A DNA stretch of 46,302 bases from an uncultured Alphaproteobacteria bacterium. Its GTDB lineage: Bacteria > Pseudomonadota > Alphaproteobacteria > Rickettsiales > UBA1997. The stretch covers positions 1 through 46,302 of the forward strand of contig CAIRMX010000004.1 of assembly GCA_903879805.1 (NCBI GenBank), given 5' to 3'. The position numbers and the translations under genes are program-made. The stretch's first letter is position 1; each line of letters begins with the position of its first letter. The notes under the pieces are model-generated. The model did not search any database. It had not been told where the DNA came from and saw only the letters and a program-made list of their open reading frames with translations. Below are positions 1 to 9,214 of the stretch, piece after piece.

Positions 1-902
1 AAAACTTGAGTAATTTTTTTCGCCAAATCCGCGGCATTTTTATTCTCAAACAACTTCCCGTCTTCATCATCTTTAATCAAAAATTTGCCGCCATCGGTGT
101 TAGATGAAATCACCAAAGTTGAAAATAAAAACCCTTCCAAAATCACTAAGCCAAAGGGTTCTTCGCGAGATGGCACGCAAAAAATATCGACATCTTCAAA
201 GAATTTCTGCTTGTTAATCACCGTGCCCACAAATTGGCATTTTTCAAAAACTTTATGCTCGCGAGCGCAATCATTAATATTAGTCCAACCGTAGTCGCGA
301 TGAGCCTCGAAGCCGCCAATTTTCAGGCGAAAATCTTGACCATTTTTTGCTAAAATTTCTGCCGCTTTCAGCAAAATATCAAAACCTTTACGCGGCTCGA
401 TTCGTCCGTACATTCCGATCACCAAAATATTTTTAATCGTTTTTGCCTGATATTTTTGATCGACCTTAATCACGTTAGAAAGCACGAAAGACTTGGCTTC
501 ATCAAAACCCGCCGCCACCACTAAATCAGAAATTTGCTGATTTATGCTAATAATAAATTGGCAATTCAGTGAATGCTTAAAACTAATACCGTGATTGATC
601 GCCACCGATTTGGTGCGAGTAAAAAATTTCAAAATTTTCATCCATTTCATCAAACGATTAGAATGGCACAAAATCACATCGGGCTTGAATGAATGAATAA
701 TCCACAAGAGATGCAAGCAATCAAAAACCTGACTAATATTTTTCAGCTTAAAGATTTTTTGTGACCCATAATCGTCGCGCCCATTATTAGAAATTAGCAG
801 CGCCACCTCGTGACCTTGCGTGGTTAAAACTTCTGAATAATCGCGAAAAACTTGATCGACTCCGCCAATATTTTGCGCGTGAATTGCGTTGAGAATTTTC
901 AT
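1..902 (-). CDS. glycosyltransferase family 4 (group 1), C-terminus runs off the window
   Basis: Reverse-strand translation from the ATG at 900-902: MKILNAIHAQNIGGVDQVFRDYSEVLTTQGHEVALLISNNG...VIGMYGRIEPRKGFDILLKAAEIL...VPSREEPFGLVILEGF; typical GT4 motifs. No stop before base 1. Confidence 0.85.
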   Translation of the reverse strand, partial: MKILNAIHAQNIGGVDQVFRDYSEVLTTQGHEVALLISNNGRDDYGSQKIFKLKNISQVFDCLHLLWIIHSFKPDVILCHSNRLMKWMKILKFFTRTKSVAINHGISFKHSLNCQFIISINQQISDLVVAAGFDEAKSFVLSNVIKVDQKYQAKTIKNILVIGMYGRIEPRKGFDILLKAAEILAKNGQDFRLKIGGFEAHRDYGWTNINDCAREHKVFEKCQFVGTVINKQKFFEDVDIFCVPSREEPFGLVILEGFLFSTLVISSNTDGGKFLIKDDEDGKLFENKNAADLAKKITQV

Positions 903-906
903 AAAT

Positions 907-2535
907 TTAGTGCGATTTTGTCGCTTTTGGCGCGCAAAGATTGAAATTATTTTTAACTAAATCTGACTCAATCCCAGAGCATCCCAGCATTGAGTGAAAC
1001 ATATATTCGTGAGTAATTTTCTTCTGCGAATTTTTAGTAAAATTCGTCACCAAATTTTGATTTTCTTTTTTAAATAAATCGGACTGCCAAACAAATAGCG
1101 GCACTGAAATTTGCTCGTAAGGTTTATTGTCTGCAGCGTTACCAATCTTGCCGCCCTCGCCCAAAGAAACACCGTGATCTGGTGTAAAAAACACCATGGC
1201 ATTTTCATTAACAAAAAGGTCGATAATGTCTTCCAAAACCTTGAAGCTGTAAACTACCGAGTTCTTGTAAGAATTTTGCAACTCTTGCGTTGAACAAGCC
1301 TCCGCCCCTCTATCCACCGAACAATGCGGCGAAAATATGGCATATTCTTTGGGATATCTAAGCTCGGTGTGCCAGTGACTTCCCAGCAAATGAATCAAAA
1401 TAAATTTATCTTTTTTAGTCGAATTTTCTTCCGCAATCGCCTTCTTGATATAAGGCAACAACACATCGTCGTAATTATTATATCGGCGCATGTCGGCATT
1501 GATGTATTTTTCTTCAATCACCACGTCGGAGGATTTTGCCAAGAAAGAATAAGTAGAATCGAAATAGCCGTAGAGGCTTTGATTATCGATCCAGTAAGTG
1601 CTAAATCTCATTTTGTTAAACACGTCGATCATATTGACCGAGTTTAAAAAATTCTCCCAATTGCCGTGATCAACATCTGTCAGCAAACAAGGCACCGACT
1701 TGCGAGTGGAAGTTTCGCAAGCACTAACATCTTTAAAAAATGAGATGTTTTTATTTTGCAAAAGCTTGGGCGAAAATTGCGGCAACATCTCGTAAAAATA
1801 ATCATTACGCAAACTCTCACCAATAATCATCACCATCACCTTCGGCTTGTCGCTCTTGTTTTTGTAAGTGGTTTGACTTTTTTGAATTAGCTCAAGACTC
1901 AAACTTTTTTGAATCTTCACATCTGACTCTTTTCTGATTTTCAAATATTTCGTCACGCTACTTGAAACGCTCAAAGGCGGATAATTTCTACGCACTTTTT
2001 TCATAACAAAATCATCAGCAAAAATAATCGCAACCAGCGCCAGTAGAAGCGATAGATGAAAAGTTAAAAAAGCTTTTCCGGTGAAAGATTTTTTTCGCAA
2101 TTGAATTTTGCGGGCAAAAAAACCAAAAACCGCCGTCAGCCCCAAAACCAAAATCAGAATTTTGGTGCTGAGATATTCAAAGGTCAGACTGTTGATATTT
2201 TCCAGCATGTCGCTGATCACCCAAGCATCAATATTTTTGCCGAAAGAAACAAAAAAATATGCCACTACAATTGAGGATAAGAAACAAATCAGCCACAGCA
2301 CCAAACCAACAACACCAAGCGATAGCAGCCCCAGCGCAAAGAAATATTGCACCACGCAAACTGCAAAAATCTCGAGGGCAATTTTAAAAAAGTGAAAATT
2401 TTCACTCACCGTAACGAATGATCCGTGATAAAACTTAATCGCGATTGGAACACTGGTAATAAGACTTGAAAGCAGCGAGAGCGCTAAAATTAAAATCCAA
2501 TGCTTGCAGCTTTTTAATTTGCTAAAAATTTTCAT
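907..2535 (-). CDS. phosphoethanolamine transferase (EptA-like, sulfatase fold membrane protein)
   Basis: N-terminal TM helices; IGESLRNDYF, ETSTRKSVPCLLT (catalytic Thr region), FFTPDHGVSLGE and SVPLFVW motifs. Confidence 0.85.
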   Translation of the reverse strand: MKIFSKLKSCKHWILILALSLLSSLITSVPIAIKFYHGSFVTVSENFHFFKIALEIFAVCVVQYFFALGLLSLGVVGLVLWLICFLSSIVVAYFFVSFGKNIDAWVISDMLENINSLTFEYLSTKILILVLGLTAVFGFFARKIQLRKKSFTGKAFLTFHLSLLLALVAIIFADDFVMKKVRRNYPPLSVSSSVTKYLKIRKESDVKIQKSLSLELIQKSQTTYKNKSDKPKVMVMIIGESLRNDYFYEMLPQFSPKLLQNKNISFFKDVSACETSTRKSVPCLLTDVDHGNWENFLNSVNMIDVFNKMRFSTYWIDNQSLYGYFDSTYSFLAKSSDVVIEEKYINADMRRYNNYDDVLLPYIKKAIAEENSTKKDKFILIHLLGSHWHTELRYPKEYAIFSPHCSVDRGAEACSTQELQNSYKNSVVYSFKVLEDIIDLFVNENAMVFFTPDHGVSLGEGGKIGNAADNKPYEQISVPLFVWQSDLFKKENQNLVTNFTKNSQKKITHEYMFHSMLGCSGIESDLVKNNFNLCAPKATKSH

Positions 2536-2588
2536 TTGCAGAATTTGGTGTTGGATAAAGACATATAAAATATCTCAAAAATTTCAAA

Positions 2589-3629
2589 ATGAAAAACATC
2601 CTGCAAACAATCAATTACCAATATCCCAAACCGGTTAATTTTGACGAAAATGATCCGTCTTTTGAGATTTTTAGAAATGTTGCCGACGAAAATTGCGTCG
2701 AGCCCAAAATTGAAATTTTAAAAAATGTGCGAATCAGCACCAATTCAGTGATCTTTACTTATTTTAAAATTTTTAAAGAAAGCTGCATCACGCCAGAAAA
2801 TTACGAAAAATATCAAAAAGGATTCAAATTTTTTCTAAAATTTATTTTCCCGAAATTTAATTTTAGCAAAAAAAGATTCATCCTCATCACCGACGAATGG
2901 ACCAGCAATTACTACCATTGGCACACTTTTGCTTTGAAAAAGCTTTTGATCTTAAAGGAAAAAAATCTGCTGGAAAATTCGCTGCTACTTTTGCCAAAAA
3001 AATATCTTCAATATTCTTTCGCTTTGCCCTCGCTTGCAAAATTCGGCATTAGCAAAAACCAGATCGTGTTTTTACCAAAAAAATCCAATATCAAAGTTGC
3101 TGAAATGCCTTTAGTTACACAGCCGCGTCAGCATCCTGAAATGTTTCGTGAAATTCGCGATACTTTGCTTTCTGATCTTTTGACAAGCGATTTTGGCTTT
3201 GGTGAAAAAATTTACATCTCGCGCGAAAAACAAGTTTTGCGCTTCGTCGAAAACGAAGCAGAAGTTTTGACGTTGCTTGAAAAATTCGGTTTCAAAAAAA
3301 TCATCGCCGAAGATTTTTCTTACGACGAACAATTAGCAATTTTCTCCAAAGCAAAATTTCTCGTTGCCCCCCACGGAGCCGGAATTACCAATGTCTTATT
3401 CATGAAAAAAGGTGGCGCGATTTTGGAAATGACCACACCGCAAAAGCCCGAATCTTTTAACAAAGATTTTTACACATTAGCTTCAATGCTCGAGCTAAAA
3501 TATTTTTACCAACAATGCGCCATCGGTCCACGCAGCAAAGTGCGCGATCATCACCAATCAAGTTTGGTGGTTGATTTAGCCCGATTAGAAAAAAATTTAA
3601 ACCTCATGATGCAATGCCAAATATCCTAA
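2589..3629 (+). CDS. glycosyltransferase family 61-like (DUF563) protein
   Basis: WTSNYYHWHTFALKKL and LVAPHGAGITNVLFMKKGGAILEMT motifs characteristic of GT61/DUF563. Confidence 0.75.
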   Translation: MKNILQTINYQYPKPVNFDENDPSFEIFRNVADENCVEPKIEILKNVRISTNSVIFTYFKIFKESCITPENYEKYQKGFKFFLKFIFPKFNFSKKRFILITDEWTSNYYHWHTFALKKLLILKEKNLLENSLLLLPKKYLQYSFALPSLAKFGISKNQIVFLPKKSNIKVAEMPLVTQPRQHPEMFREIRDTLLSDLLTSDFGFGEKIYISREKQVLRFVENEAEVLTLLEKFGFKKIIAEDFSYDEQLAIFSKAKFLVAPHGAGITNVLFMKKGGAILEMTTPQKPESFNKDFYTLASMLELKYFYQQCAIGPRSKVRDHHQSSLVVDLARLEKNLNLMMQCQIS

Positions 3630-4399
3630 AAGACCGCGCCTTAATTGAGATTGCCGGAGAAGACCGCAAAAAATTTCTCCAAGGCCTCATCACAAATGAT
3701 GTTAATAAAGCCTCTGAACAAAAACTGATTTACTCAGCAATGCTCAATTCTCAGGGGCGCTTTCTTTACGATTTATTTATTTTTGAAATTGGCGATAAGC
3801 TAATGCTCGATTGCTTTGCCACGCGTCGCGATGAGATTTTTCAAAAACTCAATTTCTACAAATTGCGCTCGAAAGTGACACTTACCAAAAACGATGAGTT
3901 GGCGGTAACTCAAGATTTTTCTCAAGGCCAATTTGCCGATCCACGCCATTTAGAATTAGGGTTTCGCACTTACTCCAACAGCACTTCTCAAATTTCAGAA
4001 AACTCTTACCACGCCAAACGCATCACACTAAAAATCCCCGAAAGCGAGCATGATTTAACTTACGAAAAATCATTCATTTTGGAATTTGGTTTTGACGATT
4101 TAAACGCCATCGATTACCAAAAAGGTTGCTACGTTGGACAAGAGCTAACAGCGCGCACGCACTACATGGGACAAATTCGCAAAAAACTTTTTCACATCAA
4201 AATTGATGGCGAAATTGCGCCGGAAAAAAACTCGGAAATCACTTGCGATGCAAAACCCGCTGGCCTAATTCTGTCTTCAACTTTTCTTGAATCACAACTT
4301 CACGCTCTAGCTCTAATCAAACTTCCTGACGACATTAATTTTGACGATTTTTCGCAAAAACTAAAGTTTGAGAGCTATAAAATTTTCATCGCAAGCTAA
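3614..4399 (+). CDS. ygfZ: folate-binding protein YgfZ / GcvT-like
   Basis: KFLQGLITNDVN and the signature KGCYVGQELTARTHYMGQIRKKL. Confidence 0.9.
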   Translation: MPNILKDRALIEIAGEDRKKFLQGLITNDVNKASEQKLIYSAMLNSQGRFLYDLFIFEIGDKLMLDCFATRRDEIFQKLNFYKLRSKVTLTKNDELAVTQDFSQGQFADPRHLELGFRTYSNSTSQISENSYHAKRITLKIPESEHDLTYEKSFILEFGFDDLNAIDYQKGCYVGQELTARTHYMGQIRKKLFHIKIDGEIAPEKNSEITCDAKPAGLILSSTFLESQLHALALIKLPDDINFDDFSQKLKFESYKIFIAS

Positions 4400-5328
4400 T
4401 GCAAATCTATTTACCAATCGCCGAAATTCCGGTTAATATCATTTTGATTTTGCTACTCGGACTCATGACTGGCTTCCTCGCCGGCATGTTTGGAATTGGC
4501 GGCGGCTTTTTAGCAACACCACTTTTGATGTTCATCGGAATTCCCCCAGCAATTGCCGTTTCAACTTCGACCAACCAAATCATCGCCTCTTCAGTTTCAG
4601 GACTTCTGGGCCATTTACGCAAAGGCAATGTCGATCTCAAGATGGGGATGTTTCTCGTCATTGGAGGCTTCTTCGGCTCGTCATTTGGCGTGACTATTTT
4701 CAAACTTTTGCAAAAAACCGGTCACACTGAAATTGTGGTATCGCTGATTTACGTTCTGTTTCTAGGCTCGATCAGCATCACCATGTTAATCGACAGCATC
4801 AAAACTCTGGTCACCAAAAAATACGGCATCACTTGGGAAAAAAGCAAAAACAGCAAAATGGCCAAGTTTTTAACCAAAATTGACCGCCTGCCTTGGCAGC
4901 AAGAATTTCCTAAATCTGGCATTAAGATCAGCGTTATCGTGCCAATAGTTTTAAGTGTCGGCATCGGCATTTTGGTTTCTTTGATGGGAATTGGTGGCGG
5001 ATTTTTAATGATTCCGGCAATGATCTACATTCTACGCATGCCGTCCGCCGTGGTAGTTGGCACCTCACTTTTTCAAATCATTTTCATCGCCAGCAACGCC
5101 ACTTTTTTACAAGCCGTAACCAACAACACTGTCGATATCGTCTTAGCTTTTTTAATGATTATCAGCTCGGCAATCGGCGCTCAAATTGGCACCCGCTCGG
5201 TTTACAAATTTGACGCTGACAGCATGAGAATTTTCCTCTCAATGCTAATTCTCGGCGTCTGCTTAAAAATACTTTTCACTCTGCTTGCAGCACCCGAAAG
5301 CCTTTACACAATTGAGTTTTTGAAATGA
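4399..5328 (+). CDS. sulfite exporter TauE/SafE family membrane protein
   Basis: Duplicated FGIGGGFLATPLL / MGIGGGFLMIPAM motifs; polytopic; start overlaps the ygfZ stop (TAATG). Confidence 0.88.
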   Translation: MQIYLPIAEIPVNIILILLLGLMTGFLAGMFGIGGGFLATPLLMFIGIPPAIAVSTSTNQIIASSVSGLLGHLRKGNVDLKMGMFLVIGGFFGSSFGVTIFKLLQKTGHTEIVVSLIYVLFLGSISITMLIDSIKTLVTKKYGITWEKSKNSKMAKFLTKIDRLPWQQEFPKSGIKISVIVPIVLSVGIGILVSLMGIGGGFLMIPAMIYILRMPSAVVVGTSLFQIIFIASNATFLQAVTNNTVDIVLAFLMIISSAIGAQIGTRSVYKFDADSMRIFLSMLILGVCLKILFTLLAAPESLYTIEFLK

Positions 5329-6062
5329 GAAAAATTTTTCTAATCACATTTTTATTTTTCATCAGCGGCGGCGCTTTTGCCAACCCAATCATTTCAGGCA
5401 TTTCCACCAACGAAATTAACATCGACACCAAATTTCAAGGCGCAAAAATTTTGCTTTTTGGCGCCAAAGGTGATGCCGGAAACGTTGTGGTTGCAGTGCG
5501 CGGCCCCAAGAAAAACTTTGTTGTTACCAAAAAACAAAAGCTTCTGGGCATTTGGTACAATGGCGAAAGAGTGAAGTTTAAAAACTCTTACAGCTTTTAC
5601 TCACTATTCTCCACCTTCAACGACCAAGAGCCGATTGACCAGCTTTTGAAAGAATTGGAACTCGGCAAAAATAATCTCGAATTCAACACTTTCGGCAAAG
5701 TTGCCGAAAAGAAAAAAAATGACTTTCAACTGCAATTAATTGAGCGCTTAGAAAAAAATCAGCTCTACACGGCGGGCGCCAGCAAGGTTGATTTTCTTGA
5801 TGAGACGCTTTTCAAAGTGATGCTCGACTTCCCGAAAAACATCACGCGCGGCGTTTACACCGTGGAAATTTATTTGATTAATGACAGCGCCCTTTTGTCA
5901 TTTCAATCAATCCCAATTTACGTAAATCAAGTTGGATTCAGCGCGCAAGTTCTCGACTTCGCCTATCAGCAATCCTTTTTGTACGGCTTACTGGCAATCG
6001 CAATCGCGCTTGTTGTAGGCTGGCTCGCTAACTATCTCTTTGCACGTTTCATCGGAAAATAA
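5325..6062 (+). CDS. TIGR02186-like membrane-anchored protein
   Basis: Signal peptide, SGISTNEINIDTKFQGAKILLFGA, C-terminal TM; ATGA overlap with the TauE/SafE gene, a neighbour arrangement known in alphaproteobacteria. Confidence 0.75.
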   Translation: MRKIFLITFLFFISGGAFANPIISGISTNEINIDTKFQGAKILLFGAKGDAGNVVVAVRGPKKNFVVTKKQKLLGIWYNGERVKFKNSYSFYSLFSTFNDQEPIDQLLKELELGKNNLEFNTFGKVAEKKKNDFQLQLIERLEKNQLYTAGASKVDFLDETLFKVMLDFPKNITRGVYTVEIYLINDSALLSFQSIPIYVNQVGFSAQVLDFAYQQSFLYGLLAIAIALVVGWLANYLFARFIGK

Positions 6063-6078
6063 TTAAGAAAAACTACTT

Positions 6079-6561
6079 ATGGCCAAAATTCACAATGACG
6101 AAAAAACACCGGTTATTATCGTCTGCATCGACACCACTAATGCCTCAGAAACTGCATTGCGCTACGCTTGCTACAAGGCTAAAAATAGTGGGTTTTCGGT
6201 GCAAATTTTGGCTGTAATGGAAGCCTCTCACAAAAATCTACTTTTCGCCTCACGCGCCATCGGCAATGAAAAAAGGAGGGAATTAGAAGATCATCTAAAA
6301 AAATTGATCGATTCTAACTTTAAAGAAACCGGCGTGATGCCCAGCGTTTCAGTGCGTGAAGGCGACATTGTTGCAGAAATTATTCGCGAGATTAAATCGA
6401 CCTCCAACTGCGCCATGCTTGTATTTGGCAAGTCGCATAATTCACTGAGCGACAATACAGTTTTACCAAAAGTTGTGAAAAAACTGGGCAATAAAATCAT
6501 CGTTCCCGTGGCAATTATTCCGGAAAATTTAAGCAACGAATTTTTGACTAAGTTGGTTTAA
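6079..6561 (+). CDS. universal stress protein (UspA domain)
   Basis: PVIIVCIDTTNASETALRYACYKAKNSG ... MLVFGKS fold pattern. Confidence 0.75.
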   Translation: MAKIHNDEKTPVIIVCIDTTNASETALRYACYKAKNSGFSVQILAVMEASHKNLLFASRAIGNEKRRELEDHLKKLIDSNFKETGVMPSVSVREGDIVAEIIREIKSTSNCAMLVFGKSHNSLSDNTVLPKVVKKLGNKIIVPVAIIPENLSNEFLTKLV

Positions 6562-6593
6562 AGTTTAGCGATCTAACAAACTCCACTCATTTC

Positions 6594-8168
6594 ATGACCT
6601 TATTTCGCTCCGTATTTACCATCTCTTTCTACATCTCAATCTCACGCATTCTCGGCTTCATTCGCGACATCACAATCGCGCAATATATTGGCGTTAGCAT
6701 GCTCTCCGACGCCTTTTTTGCTGCCTTTCGCTTGCCTAACTTTTTCCGCCGCATCTTTGCTGAAGGAGCTTTCAACTCAGCCTTCGTACCGATTTTTATC
6801 GAGAAACTGCAAGACCAAAAAAATGGCAAAGCAGCCGAAGGCGCCGAGCTACTTTTCGTGCGCAATATTTTCTCGCTGCTCTTTTACGCCTTGCTAGTTT
6901 TCACCATCATCTTCCAACTTTTCATGCCATTTTTCATGAAAGTTTTATTTCCCGGTTTCTTCACCGACCCAGAAAAATCAACCCTTCTCATCACACTTTC
7001 GCGCATCACAATTTTTTATCTGATCTTCATTTCACTAGTTTCACTTTGCTCGGGCATTCTTAATTCAATTAGCAAATTCGCGGTTCCGGCCTCAGCCCCA
7101 ATCGTTTTGAATTTAACATTAATTGCTTCAGTTTTTGCTTTTGGCGCCATGGTTCCAAACTACGCCTACGCACTTTCTTGGGGCGTTTTTCTTGCCGGCA
7201 TTTTACAATTTATTTGGGTCTTTTTCTTCACGGTTAAATCAGGATTTTTGCTTTATCCGCAAATGCCAAAATTTAATACCGACATGAAAAAGTTTTTCAA
7301 AAAACTAATTCCCGGCATCATCGGCGGCAACGTGATGCAGATTAACCTGTTGGTTGATTCAATCTTTGCCAGCATGATTGCGGGGGCTGTTTCTTACCTC
7401 TATTACGCCGACCGCATCAACCAATTGCCTCTCGCCATGATTGGCATTGCGATAGGTGTGGCGCTTCTTCCCGCTCTTTCACGCAAAATCAAAGCTGACG
7501 ATGGAGATGGTGCAATAAAGTTACAAAACATGGCGCTAGAAGTTGGCTTGATCTTGGTAATCCCCGCCACTCTAGCTTTGACAGTGCTTGCCTATCCAAT
7601 CATCTCGTCACTTTTTGAGCGCGGAAAATTTACTTCCGACGAAAGTTTCTTCGTTGCCAAAGCTCTGATGTTTTACTCTTTCGGTCTTCCCTCTTACGTT
7701 TTAGTAAAAGTGATGGAACCCGCATTCTTCTCGCGCGGCGACACTAAAACCCCAATGAAAATCGCTTTTGTTTGCTTGATTACTAACGGCGCTTTTAACG
7801 CAATTTTCTTCTACATGGGCTTTGGTTATGTCGGCATTGTAATGGCTTCAATCATCTCAACTTACCTCAATTTAACCATCCTCACCACCACTCTAATTCG
7901 CCAAAAACATTTCTATTTTGAAAAAGATTTCGCCAAAAAAATGGTGTTGATTTTAATCCCATCATTTTTGATGGCAGCCGCGCTATTTATGATGCGCGAG
8001 CATTTTGCTCAAAGCGAATCTTTAGGAAAAATTGCTGAACTCACCATCATGATTTTAGTCGGATTACTTGTTTACGGTGTTGCTGCATTCTTCTCTGGCA
8101 GTCTAAATATTTTGCTGAAATCGAATCTCTTAAAAAGGAAAAAAAATGACATTGTCCCAAGCGCTTAG
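6594..8168 (+). CDS. murJ: murein biosynthesis integral membrane protein MurJ (MviN)
   Basis: SRILGFIRDITIAQYIGVSMLSDAFFAAFRLPNFFRRIFAEGAFNSAFVPIF. Confidence 0.95.
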   Translation: MTLFRSVFTISFYISISRILGFIRDITIAQYIGVSMLSDAFFAAFRLPNFFRRIFAEGAFNSAFVPIFIEKLQDQKNGKAAEGAELLFVRNIFSLLFYALLVFTIIFQLFMPFFMKVLFPGFFTDPEKSTLLITLSRITIFYLIFISLVSLCSGILNSISKFAVPASAPIVLNLTLIASVFAFGAMVPNYAYALSWGVFLAGILQFIWVFFFTVKSGFLLYPQMPKFNTDMKKFFKKLIPGIIGGNVMQINLLVDSIFASMIAGAVSYLYYADRINQLPLAMIGIAIGVALLPALSRKIKADDGDGAIKLQNMALEVGLILVIPATLALTVLAYPIISSLFERGKFTSDESFFVAKALMFYSFGLPSYVLVKVMEPAFFSRGDTKTPMKIAFVCLITNGAFNAIFFYMGFGYVGIVMASIISTYLNLTILTTTLIRQKHFYFEKDFAKKMVLILIPSFLMAAALFMMREHFAQSESLGKIAELTIMILVGLLVYGVAAFFSGSLNILLKSNLLKRKKNDIVPSA

Positions 8169-9210
8169 CGCCACACCCTGCCCTTATTTTGAGGCATGTG
8201 GTGGTTGTGATTTCCTAGATTTGAGTGAAGAAAATTATCAGGAACTTAAGAAAAAAAACCTCGGAGAAAATTATAAAGATGCTAGCTGGATCTGGGTTGG
8301 ACCGCATTCGCGCCGCAAAATAAATCTACAAATCGGTGCTAAAAATCAGATCGGATTTTTCGCTAAAAAATCGAAAGACTTAGCTGAAATTGAAAGTTGC
8401 TTTGTTTCTGAAAAAGCAATTTCTGATTTGATTTTGCCGCTGAAAAATTTGCTAAAAACTCAAGATCAAAATCTTTTCACCCAAATCTCCGTCACCTTAT
8501 TTGACAATGGTTTAGACCTAATTTTTGCTGCAAAGAAAGAGTTAAATTTTTCTCAAACTCAAAAACTTTTGCATTTTGGCCAAGAAAAAAATCTCAATAT
8601 TTCTTACCGCATTAAAGATCACGTCGCACCGATTTTTATCACGCGCAAAAACCAAATTTTTTATCCTGATTTTAAAGTTGATTTAGGTTCTGAAATATTC
8701 ATTCAAGCAACCAAGACGGGACTCGCCAGCATCACCAAAATCATTCGCGATTTTTTAGGGCAGAATAAAAACATCAAAAACATCGTCGATATTTACGCTG
8801 GTTTTGGCGCTTATTCTTTTGCCACAATTGATTTAGCAAAATCGATTTTTGCTTTTGAGGGTGACGAAAAAATGGTCAATGCCATCAATAAAAACGCTGC
8901 TGCAAACGGCATTGCCAATAAATTAAAAGCTGAAGTTTGCGACTTGTTTGCTAGCCCCGTTCACAAACGCGATCTCAATCATTTTGATTTAGCCATCATC
9001 AATCCACCAAGAAACGGTGCCTCGCCGCAGATTTTAGAAATTTCAAAATCTTTGCTAAAAAATGTCATTTACGTTTCTTGCAATCCCGAAAGTTTTGCTC
9101 GTGATTCTAAGATTCTAATTGACTCGGGATTTAAGATTACAAATCTCACTGCCCTTGACCAGTTTTACTCTACCAAGCATTTAGAGCTTATCGCAATTTT
9201 TCAAAAATAG
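8146..9210 (+). CDS. class I SAM-dependent RNA methyltransferase (TrmA/RlmD-like)
   Basis: CPYFEACGGCDF cluster ligands, DIYAGFGAYSF SAM motif, INPPRNGA, YVSCNPESFARD catalytic Cys region; overlaps murJ by 23 bp. Confidence 0.85.
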   Translation: MTLSQALSATPCPYFEACGGCDFLDLSEENYQELKKKNLGENYKDASWIWVGPHSRRKINLQIGAKNQIGFFAKKSKDLAEIESCFVSEKAISDLILPLKNLLKTQDQNLFTQISVTLFDNGLDLIFAAKKELNFSQTQKLLHFGQEKNLNISYRIKDHVAPIFITRKNQIFYPDFKVDLGSEIFIQATKTGLASITKIIRDFLGQNKNIKNIVDIYAGFGAYSFATIDLAKSIFAFEGDEKMVNAINKNAAANGIANKLKAEVCDLFASPVHKRDLNHFDLAIINPPRNGASPQILEISKSLLKNVIYVSCNPESFARDSKILIDSGFKITNLTALDQFYSTKHLELIAIFQK

Positions 9211-9214
9211 ATTT

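Noticed and set aside
1324-1647. 107-aa plus-strand ORF inside the EptA-like gene
   Set aside because: Antisense shadow with no recognisable domain.
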